From contig NC_133105.1 in the NCBI RefSeq assembly GCF_022965805.1, positions 4,898,001 through 4,962,000 on the forward strand: DNA of 64,000 bases, written 5' to 3'. The stretch's first letter is position 1, and each line of letters opens with the position of its first letter. This document shows positions 36,809 through 47,151 of the stretch, one piece after another. Origin of the DNA: Primulina eburnea (lineage: Eukaryota > Streptophyta > Magnoliopsida > Lamiales > Gesneriaceae). Made by a program: the position numbers and the translations under genes. The notes under the pieces are model-generated. The model was not told the origin of the DNA. It did no database searches and was given only the letters and a program-made list of their open reading frames with translations.

Positions 36809-37530
36809 AAGAGTCATTTTTCGATTCTACAAACGTAAATTTAATTATGCGAGAGGAAGCATCAAGCACTCATATAAAATTTTTTTGTTGCAGATCGAGA
36901 ACAAAATATTAGAGCTTTTTGATACAAATATAAATATAAATATATATATATATATATTTATATGTATATTTGTCATAGTTATGTTTATAAATAAGGATAG
37001 AGCGTTACTAATATATGAAATTGGCGTGACAATATATTTATTCAAGAGTTTTCAAAAATTTATAGTCTTATTAATTTACGAAATTATTAATTCAACGAAA
37101 TCCGATCAAGTCAAGGCCGAGAAAAATATTTGTTTCGAGAGGTACCAATTTATCGAATATTAATTTTAAAATGTTTATTGTACGTACACCATGAATATAT
37201 ATTAGGGTGGAAATAAAATTTCAAATGGAATAATCTTGAAAATTACGTAAATAAATATGGTTTAGACTTTTATTGAAGAAATTTAGTTAATACCAACCCC
37301 CAATTTATTATTTTCCTTCGATAACTAATCTTTCTAAACTACTGTTTGATTGTAATATTATATACATTATAACGATCGAGAGATTGCAACTCATTTTCAG
37401 TCAACAAATTGCCACTAATTCTCAATTAATTAAGGTGAAGTATGCAAATTAATATTGTGACAGCGCAGCTAAACTTTTGTTGTTTTTTTTTTTAAAAAAA
37501 AAAACGTAAACAAATTTAATTCATATATAT

Positions 37531-37691
37531 GACAAAAACTTGCATGAGACGGTCTCACGTGTCATATTAGATCATCCATGAAAAAAAAATCACTTTTTAT
37601 ACTAAGAATATTACTTTTTATTGTAAATATTGGTAAAGTTGAACCGCTCAAAGATAAAAATTCGTAAGACCGTCTCACAAAGTACTTACTC
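37531..37691 (+). mobile_element. MITE copy 5, internally deleted
   Basis: gacaaaaacttgcatgagac at the left and gaccgtctcacaaag near the right. About 20 bases of the usual left half are missing. A clear target duplication is not seen. Confidence 0.78.
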
Positions 37692-37918
37692 CGTATATGT
37701 TTGCCTAATTGGTGATAGTTTTATTTGCAGTATAACTGTTCTAATGCATGGACAGTTGAAAATTGAAAGACATCGAATGGAGTATTTGGAAAATGACAAT
37801 AGAGTCCACCCTTGACTCACGTGTTATTTTATTTTATACAAATCTATTTAAAGAAGTAATCAAGATTTGAGAATTATGAATATACTTATAATGTTATTGT
37901 GCACGTATATAATTTTTA

Positions 37919-38080
37919 GAGTGGTTCTCATGTGAGACCGTCTCACGGATTATAATATATAAGACGTGTCAGTCCTACCCATATTCACAATAAAAAGTAA
38001 TACTTTTTGCATGAGTGATCCAAATAAGAGATCCGTCTCACAAATACGACTCGTGAGACCGCCTCACACAAGTTTTTGTC
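37919..38080 (-). mobile_element. MITE copy 6
   Basis: gagtggttctcatgtgagac to cacaagtttttgtc, in opposite orientation to copy 5 and only 227 bases away. It is shorter than 182 bp through small internal losses, and its flanks do not form a convincing duplication. Confidence 0.82.
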
Positions 38081-38547
38081 ATTTATTTGAAATCGAAGTC
38101 TTTTATATTGTTGAGATACAATAATTATCTTTGTTGGCAGAACGATTAAGACATATGGTGCTTGAAATTTATAATATTGAAGTTTCTACCACAAAATATA
38201 AATTTTGATAAAACGATAAATACTCGATTATACAATATATGTGTGTGCACCTGCACATTTATATTTCTAGAAATTGAATGGGTTGATATCGTAACATCTA
38301 GCCAACCATTAATAGATATGTATCCTGCGTACTAATCAAAGTTATGGTTGATTAACTCGTTTAGACAAAAAATAATTTATTCAATGAATTATGGTGTGCA
38401 TCTTTGAAATTAAAGGTTTGAATTCATTATTTAACAATTGACTAAAACAAAGACTAAAACTTTGTTTCAGTAACTTTTTTTTTTAATTGATTACTAATTT
38501 AGACCCGTTTCTACTTTTTATTGAGTTCCGGGAAAGGAAAAAAAAAA

Positions 38548-38599
<52 letters not shown>

Positions 38600-40070
38600 A
38601 ATGTCTGTCACTTACTTCTAATTTTAAAAGATAAAAATATTTCCCAAAATGGATTTTTTGTATTTTTTTTCCAAAATGAATTTTTTATTTATCGATAAAC
38701 AAAAAAAATTAAATAAATGGGATAAAACCTTTTCTTTTTATTTTTTTGAAGGAAAATACAAAAAATAGGACAAAACTTTGAACAAAGTAAGATTTGGAAA
38801 CTTGAGAAGTTAATCGATGGGCTTTCAACCCATAGTGGGTTGGATCTCAACTACTTTTGGCATTTGTGGATTACTTAATTTCAGATGGGCCACCTGGTAA
38901 GGGCATCTAAGTTATTAGGCGCTGGCCCATTTCAAACCATCTTCTTCATTTTTTTTCTCTCTCTGAAAATAAAGGAATCAAGTGCAAACTTTTGGATTTC
39001 GTTGAGTAAAAAATCGATTGAATAACACACGAAAATAACTAGTTAAACAAATTTATAGGTCAAGATAAAATCTTAAATCGATACGAGAAATAACATGGAC
39101 GTCACACATAAACGACTAGAACATGGATATAACATAATCGTCCAGCTCGACGATGTGACAAATTTTCAACTGAAGGCCGACGAATTCATTATATGGACAT
39201 TTTTTAGAATATATTCAACATCAATCATTGATAAATATTTATAATTTGAGCACGATTAAAAAGATGTTGGTTTTCATAGACACTCTTCTAAATGTGTAGC
39301 AACTAATTAAATTATAGATCTTATCCAGATTATCATTTTAATTAATTAGAATATGATCACAAGTTGTATTCTAGAATCCCGATAATTTTTAAATTAAATA
39401 AATGTTAATGATTTGTACTATTAAGTTCTTATCCAGAACACTTTTTGTCATATATTAGTGGTGACAACATGTCATGTATTAATATAACCAAATAAATTAA
39501 CCCGATTTTATATATAATAATAGAATATTTCAAAGAAAATAGGGTGAAGTTGACTTGGTAATTGTTTCTAGATCGTGTTTGATGACCTCAATACAATTAA
39601 TTGAAGACAATAAACCAAAACTTCTCAAATATCGTGAGATGCATCAATTCGATATATACATACAATGAAAACTAATATTTTTGAAATAAAAAGTAATATT
39701 TTTTATGAGTCGGATCAGGTTAGAGATCCATCGCTCAAAATTGTTCTATGAAACAATCTCATAAGAGTTCGTGTGAATTCCCGAATGAAAAAGTTATTTA
39801 CACACTTTAATAAAAACTATCACAAATTTTATTTTTTGTTTTTTTTTCTTAACACGTTGAGAAGGTTCGAATCTCATTTATCCAAATTTATGTTTATTTT
39901 GTCAATAGCTGATTATTTAATGGGATTATTCGACAAACTTCTGGAGTGCGTCTCGAGTTGAAAGAACATCACGCAGTTGTCCCCTCCACTAGATGATGCA
40001 AAACAGGCATTTCTCCATTACTTCGTTGGTTGACTCGCAAACGCGCAAAGAAAAGAAGTATTATTACTAA
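38081..40070. other. Intergenic, (TA)n and a MITE fragment
   Basis: No gene is recognised. A (TA)n tract lies at about 38551-38597. At about 39675-39772 a divergent MITE fragment (copy 7) is suggested by aataaaaagtaatatttttt, agagatccatc and a degraded end hairpin. Confidence 0.5.
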
Positions 40071-40246
40071 GAATATGTCTTTTGTGAGATGGTTTCATCA
40101 ATCTTTATCTTTGAGACGGATCAATCCTACCGATATTCATAGTAAAAAGTAATATTCTTATCATACTTACATTTTATGTATGACCCAAATAAGATATCTG
40201 TCTCATAAAATACGACCCGTGACATCGTCTCATAAATTTTTTTATC
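40071..40246 (-). mobile_element. MITE copy 8
   Basis: gaatatgtcttttgtgagat to aatttttttatc. The flanks tattactaa and tattaataa agree at 8 of 9 positions, supporting a 9-bp target duplication. Confidence 0.82.
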
Positions 40247-40422
40247 TATTAATAATAAGAAAGAGAGGGTCCCATGATCGCTCTATGGTTTTTGTTTTTT
40301 ATATTTAAAATTACAATTCAGCATCTTATTATTTTTACAATTATGATATATCTCTATTAATATAAATTTAACTAATTTATATAAATACATGGTGCGTTGC
40401 GTGAGCGTACTGTTTATTTTAA

Positions 40423-40583
40423 GACAAAAATTTGTGTGAGACGGTCTCACGGGTCGTATTTGTGAGACGGATCTTTTATTTGGGTCACCCATGAAAAAAT
40501 ATTACTTTTTATGCAAAGAGTATTACTTTTTATTGTGAATATGGGTAAGGTTGACCCGTCTCACGGATTATGACCCGTGAGAC
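40423..40583 (+). mobile_element. MITE copy 9, cut at its right end
   Basis: gacaaaaatttgtgtgagac through gtgagacggatcttttattt and ggttgacccgtctcacgg. The copy ends inside its right terminal hairpin exactly where the next repeat (40585) begins. Confidence 0.85.
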
Positions 40584-40584
40584 A

Positions 40585-40859
40585 TGTTAAGATTGAAACT
40601 TGGACCTAACTCAACCCCAAAAGCTAGCTCAAGGGGGGAGGATTGTCCAAGCCAATATATACAACTCCCAAGTTATTTATCCAACCGATGTGGGACAATT
40701 AACACACCCCTCTCACGCCCAGGAATGAACATCTGGAGCGTGGAGTTTACAAATGACCCAATTATGGGCAGAACGGGTGACCTAATTATAGACAGTCCAA
40801 CACATAACGGTAGAACCTGACTCTGATACCATGTTAAGATTGAAACTTGGACCTAACTC
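40585..40859 (-). mobile_element. TRIM-like retroelement fragment
   Basis: A 28-base block starting tgttaagattgaaacttgga occurs as direct repeats at 40585-40612 and 40832-40859. On the minus strand the right copy ends in ...cttaaca and is followed at once by tggtatcagag (40831-40821), a tRNA-Met-type primer site. This is the layout of an LTR end plus primer site, with too little internal sequence for any gene. It also contains gatgtgggac, common in dispersed plant repeats of this type. The 5' LTR is truncated to 28 bases. Confidence 0.7.
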
Positions 40860-42288
40860 CTCCCTCTCACATGAGACTCACTCTTATTTTAAAGAGAGAA
40901 TATCGTAATGTGAAATGGGAAAGTTGTCACCACTTTTTATTTTCTTGGAAGTTTCTCTGCTTTTTCTTGTCTTGGATGTTCATCTTAACTCACACTATAT
41001 TGAATGGAGGAATCAGGTAGAAAACAAATCCCACCGCCAAGTTTGCTTATTTATTTTTCATTCAAACTTTGCTGTGAATCTTTTGTTTTGAATTAAGTTT
41101 TAAGGCTAAGTAAAGTGAAGTCCTTTTGGATTCTGATTTGTTTTTTCGTTTGTGTCCCTTTGTTGTTAATTCGACAGACCAACTCAAGGGTTGCTGATTT
41201 GTTTTTTCGTTTGTGTCCCTTTGTTGTTAATTAAATTAATTCACTAAACCAACCCTTCTTTCTTTACTTTTTGTTGGTAGTCAAAACCCTAGTATTGTTT
41301 TCTCCGCAAACCCTATTCTGAGCTTGGTATGCATATGTTTCTTGTTGCTGTGCAATTTGCAGATTTGCTGTCTCTGATTTGATATTTCTGGGTTTGTTTT
41401 GATTTTCCCTCGGCTCTGTTTTGGATCTTCAGGTACGTGTTTTTGTCCCCTGTTTTTACGTTTCTTGATGTTTGAGAGTTGATTTTTCTGCAGATTGTGA
41501 CTCTGAACAATCTAATTATTGTTTCATCCCAAGAACTGTCAGATAGCATCTCATTTAGGAAGATTTATAGCGTTTTAAATGTATGTGAAGCATTTTGTAC
41601 ATCTTTTGGGTGACGTATCATCTACGTATGTATCAATATTCGGATTTGAATAAAGATTCTGTGGTAGTTTAAGGATGATCTTTCAGATTCAGTGGACAAA
41701 AAAATAAGTCCCCGGCGATTTTTCTACTGAATAAAACAATATAGGAACACCAGTACAGTTTGTTTCCATGACGTTTTGAATAATTAAGAAACTGGAATTG
41801 AGTTATGTTTTGAAGAGAAACAGATAAAGAATTCGGATCATGAAAGTTGTGTGGCAGTATGTTTGTTGCAATGTTTGGATTCTTAATTTATCCTTTAAAA
41901 CGTCCTTAAGTCGTAAGTTCAAGAAACGTGGTGGAAGTTGAAACAGAAGTTGAGTTTTATTTGAGATGGAGTTTCAAGTTCACTAGTAAACGGAGTCTCC
42001 TTTAGTGGACTTAGTCGACTCACTCTTCGGGGTTGAACAAAATGTGAGGCAGGAATTTTTTTAAAAAAAGTATACCTTGTACACCTTTTCAAGTGTATGG
42101 ATTAGTTATGGGAATATGGTGTTTGATGTTTCATGCATATTCATAAGTTCATGTTTCTATAACTTCTCCTTATACGTTCTTTGATTTGTTCTGATACAGG
42201 GAGTCCCACATCAACTTGCTGTTTTACTATATTGGGAAACCACATAAGTATTTCATTGGGAAAGTTTTTAAATTGTTAGGAGTGAACC

Positions 42289-43923
42289 ATGTCTTTAGTC
42301 AGATCTGCTGCATTGTTCGGAAGCCATGAACTTTACACACTGAAGGATGGCAATCAAAGCTCTGGTTTATCAACGTCCACTTTTGACTCAGACGATCGGG
42401 GCATGATATACCCTGCTGAATCATATAGCAGCGACTGTTGTGATCCAACTTATTTTATCCACTCGCCATCGGAAGAAATTGCCAGTACTAATAATCCATT
42501 CATCTCCACTTTGGTGGCCGCGAGACATGATAATTATGAGTTCGATTACGACACAAAATATTTGAATTGTCCAAGTCCTGGTGCTATAGATGAAGATAAG
42601 ATGAGATTGAAGTTACAAGAATTTGAGAAGGCACTTCGTGATGATAACAATGAAGATCGAGATCATAGCATGGAAATTGATTTTGAACAGACTGACCCTA
42701 CTTGTCCGTATGAGATGCTTGATGACTCACCGAAAGAATCATCTTCAAATTCTAATCTTAGTAGAATAAGCTGCTGTAAGGAAATCTCAGTTTCTACCCC
42801 GCAGGATACCAAATCCTTGCTATTTATATGTGCTGATGCCATCCACGGTGGAAATCTGGAGAAAGCATCATGCATAATCAACGTGCTCCGGCAGAGGGTC
42901 TCGATCCAGGGAGAACCTTCTGAACGAATTGCAGCTTACATGGTAGAAGCTTTGGCGGCTAGAATGGCTACTTCTGGTAAAGGTCTTTACAAGGCACTGA
43001 AATGCAAAGAGGCACCATCCTCGGAAAGACTTTCTGCCATGCAGGTCCTCTTTGAAGGGTGTCCATGTTTTAGATTTGGTTTCATGGTGGCAAATGGCGC
43101 AATCTTAGAGGCATTTAAAGACGAAAATAGGGTTCATATTGTAGACTTCGACATAAATCAAGGTAGTCAGTATTACACGTTGCTGACATCCCTGGCTAAA
43201 GTCCCTGGGAAACGTCCCCACTTGAGGTTAACTGGAGTGGATGACCCCGAATCGGTTCAACGGACAGTGGGAGGCTTAAAAACCATTGGGCAGCGACTCG
43301 AGTTACTGGCCGAGGATCTGAAGCTCTCATTCGAGTTTCATATTGTTGCTTCTGAAACAGCTTTGGTCTCTCCGTCAATGCTAGATTGCCAGCCTGGAGG
43401 AGCGTTAATTGTAAACTTTGCTTTCCAACTCCACCACATGCCTGACGAGAGTGTATCAACAATAAATATTCGAGACCAACTTCTTCGAATGGTTAAAGGG
43501 TTGAACCCAAAACTTGTCACAGTTGTGGAGCAAGACGTGAACACAAACACTGCTCCATTCTTAACAAGATTTGCAGAAGCATACAGTTACTACGCAGCAG
43601 TGTTTGAATCACTCGATGCAGCTCTCAGTAGAAACAGCCAAGACCGAATGAACGTAGAGAAACAGTGTCTTGCACGTGATATCATTAACGTTGTCGCCTG
43701 TGAAGGAGCAGAAAGGATTGAGCGTTACGAGGTTGCAGGAAAATGGAGATCCAGGATGAGCATGGCTGGTTTCACCTCGTGTCCTATTAGTCGAAACGTG
43801 AGTGACGAAATCCGTGAACTCATAAAGCATTACTCAGATAGATACAAAGTGAAAGAGGAGATTGGTGCTCTCCATTTTGGATGGGAAGACAAAATGCTAA
43901 TATTTAGTTCAGCCTGGAGGTAA
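42289..43923 (+). CDS. SCL1: GRAS transcription regulator, SCARECROW-LIKE 1 type, 544 aa
   Basis: Uninterrupted single coding exon. The N-terminus (MSLVRSA, LYTLKDGN) and the acidic stretch DEDKMRLKLQEFEKALRDD match SCL1 rather than SCL13/PAT1. The GRAS domain covers about residues 172-544: LHRI (LLFICADAIHGGNLEKA), VHIID (VHIVDFDINQG, about 281), LHRII, the PFYRE region (LVTVVEQDVNTNTAPFLTRF, VFESLDAAL) and a C-terminal SAW motif (HFGWEDKMLIFSSAWR). GRAS proteins act in the nucleus as transcription co-regulators; SCL1's own targets are poorly defined. A 5' UTR intron is likely at 41433-42199, with a non-coding exon before 41433 and the ATG 89 bases after the acceptor. No upstream ATG lies in the last 89 bases of leader. 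Confidence 0.95.
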   Translation: MSLVRSAALFGSHELYTLKDGNQSSGLSTSTFDSDDRGMIYPAESYSSDCCDPTYFIHSPSEEIASTNNPFISTLVAARHDNYEFDYDTKYLNCPSPGAIDEDKMRLKLQEFEKALRDDNNEDRDHSMEIDFEQTDPTCPYEMLDDSPKESSSNSNLSRISCCKEISVSTPQDTKSLLFICADAIHGGNLEKASCIINVLRQRVSIQGEPSERIAAYMVEALAARMATSGKGLYKALKCKEAPSSERLSAMQVLFEGCPCFRFGFMVANGAILEAFKDENRVHIVDFDINQGSQYYTLLTSLAKVPGKRPHLRLTGVDDPESVQRTVGGLKTIGQRLELLAEDLKLSFEFHIVASETALVSPSMLDCQPGGALIVNFAFQLHHMPDESVSTINIRDQLLRMVKGLNPKLVTVVEQDVNTNTAPFLTRFAEAYSYYAAVFESLDAALSRNSQDRMNVEKQCLARDIINVVACEGAERIERYEVAGKWRSRMSMAGFTSCPISRNVSDEIRELIKHYSDRYKVKEEIGALHFGWEDKMLIFSSAWR

Positions 43924-44399
43924 ATGCAAAAATTGTTAATGGGGAAGCTTGAATTTAATTTACTTTTGACTGTGTAATGTAGTAGCAAACCAATTAATCT
44001 AGTCGTAGAACAACGTGCAAGCGCCTGTAAAAAAGATATGTAAGACTATTTAACTCTCTTTTTCCGTCTCAATTTTCATGTCTTTTTTCTTGCGGCGTCG
44101 TTCCAATATTAGAGTCTCGAAATTAGAAATTGTTCTTAGCATGATTCGGGTACTGTGGTTCGAACCAACGGGCCACCTATATTCTGATGTCATAAGTTAT
44201 TTTTATGTAAAAAAATTTAAACGAAATAAAATAAATATGTGGCAAGAAATAAATAAACCAGACAGAGTCACAGAGATACTTTCATAATCGTAAAATTATA
44301 TTATATCATCAAGGGGAAACAGAAATAAGAAAAAACCACTTTAAGTTTATAGATATTCATTTAATTATTAGTTTCTTACGTTCACATCTTTATAAGTAG
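43924..44399. other. SCL1 3' flank
   Basis: Contains the SCL1 3' UTR and downstream AT-rich sequence. No gene is recognised. Confidence 0.55.
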
Positions 44400-45281
44400 T
44401 TAAAAATTATATGATAGCTTCTGCCGATTAATGCCCTTAATAGGAAAGTCACGTTTCAAGTGAAACATTAACGGTAGATTTCTTGTCTTCATGATTTTTT
44501 TATTGCAATAAATTGCATATAAAATTAGCTGCATTGTTCCTAATAAACACCCAAATCCATTCGGCACCTGCAAAAAAAATGGTAACAACTTCCACAAAAT
44601 TATGTTGGAAATTAATTAATTAGAATCGCTCGACTCTGATAAGTGATAACTGTACATTTAAAGATTTTACAAAATCACCATATATCTATCTTTCCCTTCT
44701 ATTTTCTCTTCTTTGGTAGAATTCAAAAGTTGTTATAACTTATCATGAATCAATAAAAGTTTTCCAAATATGTGTTAGAGGACGAGACGAGACGAGAGAT
44801 GTCGGGTTTAAGATCTAAAGAACATAACACTGAGTGTTGATTGAAGCAACCTACTGTTATGAAAATGTCCTTTCCAAGTAGACCGTAGATGAACCAAGAG
44901 GTACCACTAAGGAAGACGAATAGTGATAATAGGAAGGGCATGTACTCCACACTCTTGGTCTTGATCACCTTCCTCTGTACAAATTAAATGATTAAGATGA
45001 GATGCATTTTCGAGAACACTCGAGCTTAGATCATATGACTAAAGCACTCTTACCATGACAGATAAAGGTGAGCATATATACATAATAGCTATGGAGAATA
45101 TGGTGCCAAGTGCCAACAAATCCACACAGATTCTTCCTTGTTTTGGGTCGGCGATCGAAGGCGAAAGAGGAGACCAATGCAACCGTTAAAAAAACAGCAA
45201 GAATGCATAAGAGAAGCCCCGAGATATTGGCCTTCTCCTTCTTCGGCAAAAACGCTAGATATCGGCCTTCTCCTTCTTCTC
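44400..45281 (-). pseudogene. SWEET1-like sugar transporter pseudogene, C-terminal half only
   Basis: Three exons in transcript order: 45281-45054, 44974-44855 and 44567-44400. They correspond to the second MtN3/saliva repeat of a clade I SWEET uniporter: AKANISGLLLCIL-like helix, IFSIAIMY and CSPLSVM, then [34 protein letters not shown], and VPNGFGCLLGTMQLILYAIY. The first exon is broken twice. The block agatat[tc]ggccttctcc is duplicated at 45222 and 45257 (period 35) and brings an in-frame TAG (45257-45255). gtgccaa is duplicated at 45103-45116, shifting frame by 7. Exons for the N-terminal three helices are not found to 46,800. Splice sites are otherwise preserved, so decay is recent or the piece is a truncated copy. 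Confidence 0.87.
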
Positions 45282-46801
45282 CTGCATGCATACATGCATG
45301 CATTTTAATAAATCAAATCCATGACCATATATTCTTTTTGGCAGGGTAGACGGGATTAAGATGATCAGGATGCATGTTTTATAAGATATGTTCAACGTAA
45401 TCAAATTATTTTATTATAAATTATAGAGTCTGGTTTGTTGCGCAAGTGTCAATAGATGAGGGGACATTAAATAGAACCAAAAGAATCCTAGCTAGCTAGG
45501 TTTCGATTCAATAGATATAACGTCGAGCGAGGTCGCGTCTTCATCCAAACTTTCCCTCATGAATAATGCATCTTCTTTCCAATATCCCGCCCCCGTATAC
45601 ATGTCTTTAATTATTCCGTCCTTCAAACTAAAATGAACCACTCTCATACAAAAAAGATTAATTTAAGTTATACTAATATCATTAAGTATAACTTTTGATA
45701 ACACATTGAACCATATATAAATGTCTAAAGTTGATAATATTCGCTATTAGCGATTTGAGAAATATTTTTTGCATGTGGAGACTGTAAGATTAAATCACAA
45801 CCGTTATTCTTTTCAAATAATTTTCAATTGCTTTCGCTTCTCTAATTTTAAACAGGCACGAAGGTAAAAATAGCAATCCACAACTCTTTAAATATGAAAA
45901 AAGGAAAATAAATATGATATATGCTACTTGTGTTAGAAAAGCTTGTTCATTTGATTTAATTTAATACAAGTCATACGATAATTTTCCGAGAGTGGGCTTC
46001 CATATTCATGGATTTCAAATGCTTTGATTTAATGGATTTTTTGCCATGGAATTTTCAGCAACTTTTGAATATTGAAGGACGGAGTGATGAAAAATGTATA
46101 GTATATGAATGTGAATTTTGAAACCCATTTATTTTAATTAATATTTCTATATTTTTTTTAGATAAATAGATACTTAAAAACTTGTGAGGTCGAGACTGGG
46201 AGAAGAGATGGTAGAGTACTTTCCAATGCAAAACTTGCCCTTGATAAGACTGAAAGTTGATGACTCGATTGCCACTCTCGTTGCATAATTAGTTTTTTGA
46301 GGGAGCATGCATGGTCATCATGTTCTTGAATGATGGTCCTTCATGAAACATAGATTACACGAATTTACGAGTAAAAATAACCTCAACGATTCTGATCCTA
46401 AAATCAATCTTATTTTTCTACAAAAACTCAAACTCAATATCCCCAAAATGAAAGTGTAAACAATCTGGACGCAGTGACGAATAACAAGTTAGACGATTAG
46501 ATTTTGCTCAATATCAAGAATGGGGCAGCGATGATCGCATAAGCAAGTTGTGGACTCGTGTGTTCATAAATCGTTTTCATTCACACTAGAAGTAATTATT
46601 GCCGGCAACAATAAATTTATGCAAAGACGCTCGATCCGTATGCTTATCGACATATTCTTTCAAATTAATGCAGTCATATAATTAAGTCGATAAAATAACC
46701 ACAACTGTACCCCAGTTTTTTAAATGAGAAATTCAAGTTAATTTGTTTTTTTATTTCTCATTTAAAAGGATATTAATATTAATTATAATCTTAACAACAT
46801 A
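45282..46801. other. Intergenic between SWEET relic and MITE copy 10
   Basis: I looked for upstream SWEET exons on the minus strand and saw none. The sequence starts with a tgcatgcatacatgcatgca palindrome (45283-45303) and is otherwise AT-rich. Confidence 0.5.
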
Positions 46802-46810
46802 AATTATAAT

Positions 46811-46992
46811 GGTAAAAATTTGTGTGAGACGGTCTCACAGGTCGAATTTGTGAGACGGATCTCTTATTTGGGTCATTTATGAAAAAATATTATTTTTTAA
46901 GCTAAGATTATTACTTTTTATTGTGAATATAGATAGGGTTGACCCGTCTCACAAATTAGTATTCGTGAGACGATCTCATATAAGACCTCCTC
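46811..46992 (+). mobile_element. MITE copy 10 (182 bp), perfect 9-bp duplication
   Basis: ggtaaaaatttgtgtgagac to gacgatctcatataag, ending cctcctc. Exact 9-bp flanks aattataat at 46802-46810 and 46993-47001. It ends 159 bases before the SPT5 start codon, so it lies in the SPT5 promoter or just upstream. Confidence 0.9.
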
Positions 46993-47151
46993 AATTATAA
47001 TATAATTGAGAGTGTAGTTTGATGGCCCAATCCGAAGGAAGGCCCGACTGCTTCTTTATTCCACCCCTATTTGTCTTGTCTCTCACCCCAATTAGGCTAG
47101 GGTGCCATCCGATCAAATTCATTCACTTCTTCACACACAAATTCAATTGAG

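Larger units (their letters stand above)
34777..37530. other. Intergenic, microsatellites and a 114-bp duplication
   Basis: No gene is recognised. Features include GT/GC runs at about 35328-35348, (TA)n at 35741-35806, a (TA)n/(CA)n tract at about 36311-36333 and the tandem duplication at 36577-36808. A ggattcgggtt/ggacccgat block near 34900 looks like a decayed inverted repeat. Confidence 0.55.

Noticed and set aside
45282..46800. Missing N-terminal SWEET exons
   Set aside because: I searched the minus strand by eye for first-repeat motifs and acceptor/donor pairs and found none, so the relic is described as truncated.
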